25,838 nucleotides of DNA, taken from assembly GCA_943704425.1 (NCBI GenBank), contig CALSCP010000913.1:1-25838 (forward strand), in the 5' to 3' direction. Every line of letters starts with the position of its first letter. Within the stretch, counting starts at the first letter, position 1. The notes under the pieces are model-generated. The model did not search any database, had not been told where the DNA came from, and saw only the letters and a list, made by a program, of their open reading frames with translations. Of the stretch, positions 1 to 8,667 are shown piece by piece. The translations under genes were made by a program, and so were the position numbers. The DNA comes from Ministeria vibrans ATCC 50519. Its lineage: Eukaryota; Opisthokonta; Filasterea.

Positions 1-26
1 AAAAAAAAAAAAAAAAAAAAAAAAAA
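1..26. repeat. Poly-A run at the left end
   Basis: Twenty-six consecutive A residues begin the window. They lie inside an intron of the first gene, because an intron acceptor follows at 69. A homopolymer at the very end suggests that assembly stopped there. Confidence 0.9.
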
Positions 27-69
27 CAGTTCACCACTAACCGTTTGTTTTGTTATATTTATTTTGTAG

Positions 70-445
70 ATTGCCAAAGTATGGAACGTCCTTTCATGAG
101 TTTAGCTCACGCAAAAAGGACGGCATTGGGCGTATGGCGGCACTTGGAGCACAACGCAATGCAGTCGGAGCACCCAGTGGCTCCTCTTCCTCCGCCGCCG
201 CCGCTCACGCAGCACAAGCACACCACCACCACCATCATCACCACACACATGGCTCCCGCGCACCCTCCTCCGCCTCTGCCGCTGCCTCTGCCTCCGCTGC
301 CTATCCCCATCGCCCTCCTCGTCCCCATCCTCCTCCCCAGCCCCAGAAACGCCCTTTCTCCGGCGCTCAGTACCCCACCCCTCCCGACAAACGTCCCCGC
401 ACCTCTGGCCCTCCGCCTCCTCCTCCCTCTCATCCCAAATTGTAA
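70..445 (+). CDS. 3' terminal exon of an unidentified gene (His/Ala/Pro-rich tail)
   Basis: Only the last exon is present. A T-rich intron end with a TTTTGTAG acceptor finishes at 69. The frame then runs from 70 (third codon position) to a TAA at 443-445, about 124 residues. The first 30 residues look like an ordered segment (PKYGTSFHEF, then RKKDGIGRMAALG). The rest is low complexity: Ser/Ala runs, eight consecutive His near residue 50, and Pro-rich stretches ending in a run of seven prolines. A short basic patch (KRPFSG, DKRPR) could act as a nuclear localisation signal, but that is inference. I do not recognise the family. The 5' part lies beyond the left edge. The gene converges on the ASCC3 gene, with 132 bp between the stops. 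A second open frame over the same bases (45-482) is proline-rich and lacks the basic, ordered start, so I prefer this frame. Confidence 0.55.
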
Positions 446-489
446 CAAGAAAAACACCAAAAACAATAGTATCAATAATTAATTTTAGT

Positions 490-508
490 AATAATAATAA
501 TAATTATA

Positions 509-544
<36 letters not shown>

Positions 545-559
545 ATTATAATTATTATT
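490..559. repeat. (AAT/ATT)n microsatellite between convergent genes
   Basis: AAT units change into ATT units, so the tract is partly self-complementary and could fold back on itself. It fills most of the 132 bp between the stop of the first gene (445) and the stop of ASCC3 (578). No clear AATAAA signal was seen for either gene. Confidence 0.9.
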
Positions 560-577
560 CTTTCTTTCTCGTGTTCA

Positions 578-3500
578 CTATACATCAAAGATATCGTCGG
601 GAATGACAATTTCACACGCCACAAAGGGACCCAACGGGATCTGCTGGTCCAGTCCCCGATAGCAGTCCGACATGAGATAGAGTGTGTAGGCAAACTCACC
701 GCTGTGCTCGGGCGTGGCAATGTTGAGGCGCACTGACACACCACTCCCCCCACTCTGTCCACTTCCTCCTTTCTTGCTTCGCTTGTCACGTGCCCCACCA
801 CTCAGCGTCACGCGCTTCAGCGCAATCAGCTCGTCTCGTTCGACACAGCCCACTGCAAGGAACCAGTTACCACTGGCAACGGGCTGCTTGGGGAAGGCGG
901 GCGCGTGTGCTCGCTCGCCCCGCTGTCGCTCGTCTCGCAGCGTCACGTGCAGCGCATACTGCGCACCGCCACTCGCCAGTTCGTTGCTGTGGGGCAGACG
1001 CCAGTGTACGTCAACAGAGGGCAGCTGCCGCATGACACACTGCTGCACTGCTTGGGCGTGCTCGCGTGACTTGAGTAGACGCGTCAGTTTCTCAAGCTGC
1101 CCTTTGCCCTGCTTCACATCGAGCAGTCGTGCCACCGTGTCAATGCCACTCGCCTCGACCACAGGCACCGTCACATGAGGCAATTGCAGCAGTGTGTGGT
1201 CCTCGTGATGCGCTCCTTGGTACAGCATCTGCAGCAGCTGCACACACTCGAGCGCCGTGCTCAGCCAGCCTGCATCCGCCGCCACGTCCGTCATCGCCTG
1301 CACAATGCGCACCGCCTGGTCCATCACCGAACGCGTGTCAGTCACATAGTCGGCACTCGGCAACGACACACGCGCAAAGTGCGCCTCAAGCAGCAGGAGT
1401 GCCTTCATATGTGAACTGTCATAGCCATAGCGTCCCTTGGCCGCACGCCCGTAGCGCCGTTGACCGCGTCGGTCCAGTTCGGCGTCCAGCTGCTCGCTCA
1501 GCTCTCGGTTGAGAATGTCCTCGTTGTGACGCACCGGCAGCTCATCGTACTCGTGCGCACTCGCAAGCACCACCACCAGCTCGTCGACAGTGCAACGTGC
1601 GTGCATCTCTTCGTGGAACAGTCGCACCGTCCGATGCGTCAGATAGTAGTAGCTGGCAACGCGTCCCAGTGGCGTCGACTCCACTGCCTCACCCGCCGCC
1701 GCACCAGCCGCACGTCCAAACACGCTGCCAATCGCACCGGGTCCCTTGCTCGCTTCCTTATCTTCAGGTAGCACCACACAGCCCGAGCGCACCAGCTCAT
1801 CTACCGCGTTGCGCACGAGCGTGGACACAAACGCATTGATGCCGGCCGACGAGGCATCCTCAAGCCCATAGTACGTCGGGTTCACACAAACCCGACGGTA
1901 GTAGTAGGTCCAGCTGAGAAAGTCCGCCGCCTGCTGCATCGAACTGATCGTGCCCGCCACAATCTCCGCATTCAAATGGTCTGCCAAGACGGCCGCCAGC
2001 GATGACTCGACCGGAAACGGCTCGTACAAAAACTTCTGGTAAAATTTCTTCTTGACATCGTGCACAAACACCACGGCAACACCTTCCTCATCATACTGCG
2101 GTCGCCCCGCACGTCCCATCATCTGCAACACATCTGTAATGGGGAAATCCACATAGCGACATTGCTTCCCGTCAAAGTATTCCGTCCCCTTGACCACCAC
2201 CAAGTGCGCAGGTGTGTTCACACCCCATGCGAGTGTGCTCGTCGCAACCAGCACTTGGATCTTCTGCGCAATAAACAAACCTTCGACAAGTCGACGGTCG
2301 CTCTCGGGCAGTCCCGCATGATGAATTCCAATGCCAAAGCTCAGCACCAGTCGCAAGTTGGGATCGTGCACTTGTGCCTGCACCATCTCCAGCTCGTCGT
2401 CCGAGTCCATGTGCAAAAACTGCTTGGGATCCTCTTCTGCCGCGCACAAATTGATCAAGTCCAGTGCCGTCAGTCGCGTCTGCCGTCGACTCGACACAAA
2501 CACCAGTGCAGGTTTGGTCGGCGAATGCGTCCGGATTGCTTGGTACGTCGGTTTGTTCATCGTAGCCATTCGAGGACTAAAATAATATTAAATTTTAATA
2601 AACAAAAGATGAGTTGACAATAAATACACAAAACAAAAATTAACGTGTTTTTGGTTGTTGTTGTTGTTGTACCAGTAGTGTTTGCCGGGAAAGCCAGCAA
2701 TGTGAACTTCAAGGGGAACGGGACGGACACATGGACGGAAGTTGAAGAGACCACCTGAACTGGGAGGGATACCAAGCCAGTCGCCAAGGTCACGCGCATT
2801 AGCCAGCGCTGTGCTCAGACCCACAATGCGCACATGACGGCCCGTGTGTGCATTAATGTAATTGGTGCGACTCACAATCACCTCGAGCACCGGTCCACGG
2901 TCGTTGCCCAGCATGTGAATCTCGTCAATGATGATCAGCACCACCGCCTGCACATAGCTGCGTGTCTGCCAGCTGCGACTTACGCCGTCCCACTTCTCGG
3001 GGGTCGTTACAATCACATCCGACTCAATGATGGCACGCATGTCCGGCGCATGATCACCCGTCAACTCAATCACTCGCTTGCCCAGCTTCTTGCCCACCCG
3101 CTCGCGCCAGTCCTCCACTCGCTCGCGCACCAGTGCCTTCAGGGGCGCAATGTACACCACTTTGCCGCGCGGGTGGGCGCGGAAGGCACGAAACATGGCC
3201 AGCTCGGCCATCATTGTCTTGCCGCTGCCTGTCGGTGCGCCCACCAACACATTGCAGTCTGAGTGGTACAGCTTGTGAAAAGCTTGTGTTTGCACTGGGT
3301 TCAAGTGGGAATGCGCATAAAGCGAGGCCATGCGACGTTCTTCATCGTCTGCACCGAGCACAGCCGTGAGCGCCAGTGGCTGCAAATTGAGTAGCTCCGT
3401 GTGCGGTGCACGATCGTCAGGCAGCACCAAGTGCTGAAAAGAGACCGCCTCGACCGTATCGCCGCCCAGCCATCGATCGCTTGACGCACACACATGGTAT

Positions 3501-5155
3501 TGTGCCGGCATGGGCGACGCCACGGGAATCGTAAAAGCGAGCAACTGTGGTTCGTGGCCCTGTCGACGTTGCAGCAGCAACGACTCCGAGTGAAGAATGG
3601 TGTCGCGCTCGGGGTCTTCAACCCACACCCAGAACACTTCCGCGTTGCCATGGACCTTTTCGCTCCATTCAAAGTCCGGTGTGCACGTGAGACGTACGCG
3701 CAACACCTGGTTCGTAATGGGCTGCACGTCCACCTTCAGGTCGAGGCGCGGCAGTTGCCAGGCACACTTGCGCACAGCCGCACCCATACGCTCGTGACGC
3801 ACCAACTTGCCAATTTCGCCGGCGTCCATGTCGCGCAGTCGATCAAGCGACAGCAGACCACGCGCACGATCAATCTTCTCAAGTAGCGGGTACGAGAGAA
3901 TCGCCTCAAATTGCCACAGCGGTGTCTGTGACGTGTCCCACAAGCGACGATCCACCTGGCGACAGAGCGTGAGCAGTCGCGACGACATGGCCGACATGTT
4001 GTGGCGCATGGCGATCTCAAAGAGACCGCGCAAGAGTCGCCCCGCATTCTGCGCCACGTACGCCGTATCGGAGACGAGCGAGAAGTTCTGGAAGCGCGCA
4101 CGGGACACGTGTGCCTGCAGCAGAATGTTTACCTTGCCCGACTCGTTCTCGGGACCCAACTTGACTGGGTAGGGGCACGAGTCGTGCATGTGATGCGCAA
4201 GCTCGTCTTGTTCCTCGTCGCGCACCTTGATGTTCTGAAACTCGCTTGCGTGCGACACCAAATCGATGAGACTCGGTTCGTTCAGTTGACTTGTCAGGCG
4301 CTCGTTGAACAGCTCGACCGTCTCCATGCGCACATAGTAGTGCGACGCAACACGCCCCATGTCGGTGATGCTGAGGTAGCCGGTGCGCTCGTTGAAGCGC
4401 ACCATACGTGCAGCGTCCAGCTGGCGCGCTGCAACGCGAATAAGGTCGCGACGGCGCGACTCAAGACGCGGGTCGGCGGCACGGTCGGCGGCCGTCATGC
4501 CGTACACAAGTGGATTCTTGAGCATGCGCACGTAGAGGTAGGTGTAACCCAGCCAGCGCTCGCCCTCGTCGATATTGGTCACCGTGCCCAAGGCAATCTC
4601 AGCATTGAGGGCGTCTGCCATGCGCTCCATCATGCGCGACTCAATAGGCGACTGGTGAGTCATGAGCGAGATGTACTGCGACAGCTTGTCGTGCGTCGTG
4701 ATGATCGTGCCCTCGCCACTCGTGTCAAACTGCGGTCGTCCCGCACGCCCAAAAATCTGTTGCACATCGAGAATGCCCAGGTCGACAAAGGAGCCCTTCT
4801 TGGCATCGTATACATTGGTGCCCTTGATCACGACGGCGTGTGCCGGCAGATTTACGCCCCACGCAAGAGTCGCTGTGCAACACAACACGCGTAGAATTCC
4901 TTCGGCAAACGCACGCTCCACCACATTGCGATCCACACGCGGCATTCCCGCATGATGTGTCGAGAACCCGTAGAGCGCAAGGTCGCGCAGTGCCCGGTCG
5001 CGCAGTTTGCTCAGCTGCTGTATGGTCTTGAGCTTCTGCGGTGTGTTGGCAACCGGTGCAAACAGCTCAAGATCTCGCGCGTTCGCCTGTACCTTCTCCT
5101 TCAGCCATGTTGCCGTGCGTGTCGTGGCTCCGCGCGCATGCACAAACACCATTAC
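578..5155 (-). CDS. ASCC3: ASCC3/Slh1-type Ski2-like RNA/DNA helicase, N-terminally incomplete
   Basis: This is the large helicase of the ASC-1/RQT complex, which in other eukaryotes splits collided ribosomes and unwinds alkylated DNA. Exons are 5155-2673 and 2576-578. The 96-bp intron joins GFPGKHY to CPRMATMNKP exactly as in animal ASCC3. What remains (about 1,490 aa) starts in the second RecA domain of cassette 1: VMVFVHAR, motif V TATLAWGVN, motif VI QIFGRAGRPQFD. Winged-helix and Sec63 domains follow. Cassette 2 is complete: Walker A GAPTGSGKT (about residue 640), DEIH, STALANARDL, STLAWGVN and QMMGRAGRPQYD, then a second Sec63 domain. ASCC3 rather than BRR2 is supported by long near-identical stretches. 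About 700 N-terminal residues, including the first Walker A, are absent. The exon start at 5155 is preceded by a good acceptor (TATAG) and a TACTAAT branch-like site at 5203-5209, so upstream exons should exist. An ATG at 5152 could start a truncated product, but I think it is internal. Confidence 0.93.
2577..2672 (-). other. Intron in ASCC3
   Basis: A 96-bp AT-rich intron with donor GTACAAC and acceptor TTTTAG. It contains a (GTT/AAC)n run next to the donor. Removing it restores the ASCC3 frame between the two RecA domains of cassette 2. Confidence 0.93.
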
Positions 5156-5236
5156 CTATACGCACAAGAGAGTTGAATGAGTCACGGTGTAATCACACCA
5201 TAATTAGTATTAATTTTAGAAAAAAATAGTATTATG

Positions 5237-5318
<82 letters not shown>

Positions 5319-5542
5319 TAATAAAAATAAAAATAATAATAATAATAACAATCATTATAATAATAAGAATAATAATAAAAATATAATATTATTATTAATT
5401 TTATTATTATTTTTATTATTATAATTTTTTTTTCTATTGTTTTTGTGGTGACTGTATCATTAATAAATGGGTTGTATTCTTCTTCCTCTTCTTCTTCTTC
5501 TATTGTTTTTATTTTTTTTTCTTTTCCGATCCGCTCGTATAT
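5156..5542. repeat. 387-bp gap between ASCC3 and the next gene, dominated by an (AAT)n microsatellite
   Basis: Positions 5237-5313 are nearly pure AAT units. Interrupted A/T repeats follow to about 5425, with ATT units at the far end, so the arms are complementary. On the minus strand 5156-5236 looks like the 3' end of an intron (acceptor at 5156-5157, TACTAAT at 5203-5209). From 5460 to 5542 the plus strand is T/C-rich and leads into the next gene's ATG. I see no exon of ASCC3 here. Confidence 0.85.
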
Positions 5543-6560
5543 ATGACCGAACCGCCTCCGTTAGAAGACATGACTGAGGCCCTGCTGCATCTTCGGCTGG
5601 CAAGAGGGGTCGACTCGGGCGGAGACGGACCACAATCAAAACCTGCAACGAGCGTTGGCGTGTTGGAAATCCCCTCGTCCCGAGACGAGGTTGTTGCCAA
5701 CGTCCTGAAACGTCAGTCAGATCAGACTGCCTTCAGCCACGAAGGCAGTGCGCACCACGTTGACGTTGAAAAGGATGATGTTGCCAAGGCAACATATTCA
5801 TCACCCACTTCCTCCCTTGCCACTTCCAAGACTCGTTCGACCAAAGCTGCATTTGGCGGTCTTCGAAGGGGCTTCTTCAACGCCGATACAGCGACGCCGC
5901 CGCCGTCGAAGCAGACCAATTGCAAGAGGAATGTGGACGAGTCGCCAATGGTGACATTGATTACTCCAGGTGCCGCCAAAGCAGCGACCGATCGCAACGC
6001 TGCTCCGCGTCTCCCTGAAGTCCAAAAGGCCATGGCCGAGTCTGCGACTGCCCAGGAGTTCTTTGGCAACCATTCAAGTGCGTGGGAGCCATCATTATTC
6101 CGAATTCTCCAAAGTCAATACTAATAATAATTATTTTTCAATCTTCCTCTCTCTCTCGACGACAGATTGGGTGACTGCTAGCCTTCTGGAGAAGATCAGT
6201 GCGAGTCCAACACTAAGCAGAAATTTTGCTGATCCTCGATTTGCTCAACTGCTCAATGAGTTTCAGCAAGATCCTCGGGCGACAGTCCAGCGACATCGCG
6301 ACAATGCCGAATTCGCGCGATTTTTGCAGGTGCTCACAAACACACAAAATTAAATAATAATTATTATAATAATATTATTATTAATTTATTATTATTATTA
6401 TTATTATTGGTGTTCCTTGCTCGTATTAATTTAAATAATCCATGCCTTATGGGTCCTTCCTTATGACAATTATTGAGTGAACTTTGACTTTCGTATTTAG
6501 GAATTTTCTGGTCTTATGGGGGAACATTTGACCGAATTGGGTGCGTCGAAGCAGAAGTAG
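5543..6560 (+). CDS. Hypothetical 252-aa protein with a C-terminal STI1-like helical module
   Basis: Exons are 5543-6077, 6166-6329 and 6501-6560, joined at GTGCGT/ACAG and GTGCTC/TTTAG; the total divides by three. Residues 1-178 are mostly disordered (Ser/Thr/Pro/Asp-rich), with a basic stretch near GLRRGFF. Residues 179-252 form a compact helical segment of the kind seen in STI1/DP chaperone-binding repeats: WVTASLLEKISAS, ADPRFAQLLNEFQQDP, then a final exon reading EFSGLMGEHLTELG. By family analogy this could bind Hsp70/Hsp90 clients or co-chaperones, but no TPR, J or UBL domain accompanies it, so the role is open. The first ATG after the T-rich leader was taken as the start. It is divergent from ASCC3 and convergent with SECISBP2. 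Confidence 0.75.
6353..6408. repeat. A/T microsatellite in intron 2 of the STI1-like gene
   Basis: An AAT/ATT tract just after the in-frame TAA that would end unspliced read-through. It lies inside the 171-bp intron 6330-6500 and could fold back because AAT and ATT units face each other. Confidence 0.85.
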
Positions 6561-6776
6561 ACCATCTAACACCTCACTGTATTTTTTCTATTATTTTTGT
6601 CAATAATAATAATTATTATTATTATTATCAATAATAAATTATATTTTATTATTATTGTTCACGACGCATTAAAACGATAATGTCATTGCCTTCTTGAAAC
6701 ACTTTCGGTTTCCAAAGTTTCGTTCTTTGTTTAGATATGTACAACTTCATGCGAATCCTCTTCCCGTCTCTCTTAT
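6561..6776. other. Convergent intergenic region with an A/T microsatellite
   Basis: 216 bp between the stop of the STI1-like gene and the stop of SECISBP2. An AAT/ATT/ATA tract occupies 6602-6657. The rest shows no open frame with family resemblance and no RNA gene that I can recognise. Confidence 0.7.
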
Positions 6777-8399
6777 TTACATACTATTTGGGTCGGAGGT
6801 CAAGGGAGCGCCCTCTTCAATACCGCTTGTCTTGTCGCGGTACGCGACGTGTGCGTCGTGTGCCATTTCCAGTATCCGCTTCAATGGCTCATTAACGCCG
6901 TCAAAATCAAGCACTCCAATCACCGATACTGCCTGGTATAATCCTATTAAAGAGTAAGAGGATGAAGAAACAAAGTAAGAGAGAAGCAAAGAAAGAAACA
7001 TTATAGAAAAGAAAGAAACAGAAATAAGAAAAGATGACAAAAGTAATGAAAAAAGTACAAAATAAAAAATAATAGGAAAGAACGTAAAGAAAACGAGGCG
7101 ACAGGAGCATGAGTACGATGACGAGCCCCCCCTTTTAGTACCGATAGACAGCCCCAGAGCCTTGCGCGTGAGAGCAAACACGACTGGGACATCACGCTCC
7201 TCGGCAGCCGACAGTACAGCCGCAATGGTTTCGTCGAGTCCTCCGGCAGTCGCATTGCGCTCGACGTCGCGCGCCAGAAAAATCACTTTGACGCGTGTTC
7301 GAGTCACATTGAGAAGTTTTGTGAGTTCGCGGAGACCGCGCACAAGACGGCGTCGCATGCGCGCCTTGACGGGATCCGCAAGCATCTTGCGCTTTTGGAA
7401 GGCCCACAGCCGCGCGAGCACATCGCGCGTCAGAGTGTCCAGCTCCCCATTGGGCAACTGTGTACAGTACTCGCGAAAACGACGCGAGTGAACCACTCCG
7501 CCACGCTGTCGAAGCGCTTTACTCGTTGCATAAAACGACTCTGGGAGCAAGGTGGACACGGCTGCACATGAGTCGTCCTCGCCTTCCTCCTCATTCTTGT
7601 CCTTGTCGCTCTCTTTATCCCCGTCATCAGTCCACCCATGACGCTCTCGGATTACTTCCCATGCCCCCTCCACAATAGCATTTACTGCACAGCGCACTGC
7701 ATAGTCGCGCATCGTCTCGTTGCGCTGACGTCGCTCAGACAGAATCGCCCTTTTGATCTTGGTCGGTCGTTTGGCTTTGGGTCGCTCTCGCTCAAGGCCT
7801 CGACGCTGTACCTGCGCAGCCGGCAACGTACTTTGTGCCACCGTCGACCTGACAGTCGCTGCGGCTGCGGCTGCGGCGGGCGGTGTCTTCATCTTCTGGT
7901 CGACCACACTTGGTTTGGGTGTCTTTGCCTTCTTTCCCTTCTTCTGCACCATCCCTTCGTCGTTGACGCTGGCTTGCCCCAATGGCCCAGTGGTCTTGAC
8001 AGTCGGCAACTGGGGCTTTGGCGGAGGCCATGGGCTAGGGCCAGCGACGGGGCGTGCGAGCATTTTGATCGAACCACTTCCCGTCAAATGGGCTGGTTTC
8101 CCTGCTGGTGCTGCCGCTGCTGCCGCTGCTGGTGCTGCTGGTGCTGCTGGTGTTGTTGATGACGCTGCGGGTGCTCTTGCTCGATCGCGAGGGGGCGCTG
8201 TCTTGACCGTGGCAGCCAGCGTCGGCCACTCCTGCGGCGACGCTGCCACTGTGTCCCCTGCAACACCCGACGCTCCTTTTCCCTTTTTCGGTCGCTTCTT
8301 TCTTGACCGTATCGACACCACCACTGGCTGTGTTGTCGACAGGGTCGGCCCACTCGCACCCTTAAGGGAGGGTACAAATACAGGGGCGTCCGGATTCAT
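6777..8399 (-). CDS. SECISBP2: SECIS-binding protein 2 (selenocysteine incorporation factor)
   Basis: It binds the kink-turn of SECIS elements in selenoprotein mRNAs and recruits eEFSec/tRNA-Sec. Exons are 8399-7142 and 6943-6777 (474 aa). The splice joins KALGLSIG to LYQAVSVIG with no length change against animal SBP2. Domains: residues 1-14 a PAM2-like motif (MNPDAPVFVPSLKG); 25-200 a low-complexity region rich in Lys, Pro and Ala, with an EWPTL motif at 57-61; 203-229 the SECIS interaction domain (RERPKAKRPTKIKRAILSER, matching the animal SID); about 305-460 the L7Ae RNA-binding domain (HSRRFREYC, DPVKARMRRRLVRGLRE, GGLDETI, VVFALTRKALG). It is about half the length of human SBP2, because the long N-terminal region is shortened. 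Its presence implies that this organism makes selenoproteins. No selenoprotein or SECIS was identified in the window. Confidence 0.93.
   Translation of the reverse strand: MNPDAPVFVPSLKGASGPTLSTTQPVVVSIRSRKKRPKKGKGASGVAGDTVAASPQEWPTLAATVKTAPPRDRARAPAASSTTPAAPAAPAAAAAAAPAGKPAHLTGSGSIKMLARPVAGPSPWPPPKPQLPTVKTTGPLGQASVNDEGMVQKKGKKAKTPKPSVVDQKMKTPPAAAAAAATVRSTVAQSTLPAAQVQRRGLERERPKAKRPTKIKRAILSERRQRNETMRDYAVRCAVNAIVEGAWEVIRERHGWTDDGDKESDKDKNEEEGEDDSCAAVSTLLPESFYATSKALRQRGGVVHSRRFREYCTQLPNGELDTLTRDVLARLWAFQKRKMLADPVKARMRRRLVRGLRELTKLLNVTRTRVKVIFLARDVERNATAGGLDETIAAVLSAAEERDVPVVFALTRKALGLSIGTKRGGSSSYSCSCRLVFFTFFPIIFYFVLFSLLLSSFLISVSFFSIMFLSLLLSYFVSSSSYSLIGLYQAVSVIGVLDFDGVNEPLKRILEMAHDAHVAYRDKTSGIEEGAPLTSDPNSM
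6944..7141 (-). other. Pyrimidine-rich intron of SECISBP2
   Basis: A 198-bp intron with donor GTACTA and acceptor AATAG. The sense strand is almost entirely pyrimidines across 6955-7090. Unspliced translation reads as a false hydrophobic segment (runs of F, L, S and I) that would look like membrane helices. Removal restores the L7Ae domain. Confidence 0.9.
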
Positions 8400-8667
8400 T
8401 CAAACTAATGCGAAAGTCTACTAAAACTAATTAGAATGATCGATTATTAATCAAACAAGTGGAAGCGATCAAGCGAATTGGTGCAAACGACCAAGGCGGA
8501 AGAAGCAAGCAATAACGCGCAATACTCACTCAATAGTAGTAGGTGGACAGTATTAAAGTAAGGGAACGTTAAGCGGTTGCCAAGTGAAATAGTGATCAAG
8601 ACGAAGATGAAAAGTAAAACAATAATAATAATATTATAATACTACAATAAAATGATTGTACTTTACA
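8400..8667. other. 268-bp spacer between SECISBP2 and the NT-C2 gene
   Basis: Lies upstream of SECISBP2 and downstream of the NT-C2 gene, both on the minus strand. A short AAT run is at about 8622-8640. No AATAAA is visible for the NT-C2 gene on the minus strand, and there is no exon-like frame. Presumably it holds the SECISBP2 promoter, but no defined element was seen. Confidence 0.5.

Noticed and set aside
472-801. An open frame with a run of more than twenty isoleucines
   Set aside because: It is translation of the (AAT)n tract and the antisense end of ASCC3 in a wrong frame.
5150-5152. ATG at 5152 as the true start of ASCC3
   Set aside because: The Met is the second residue of a conserved VMVF strand inside a RecA domain and is preceded by a good acceptor and branch-like site. 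It is more likely internal.
6944-7141. A hydrophobic segment within the SECISBP2 frame that looks like membrane helices
   Set aside because: It is read-through of a pyrimidine-rich intron. Splicing at GTACTA/AATAG restores the L7Ae domain with no length change.
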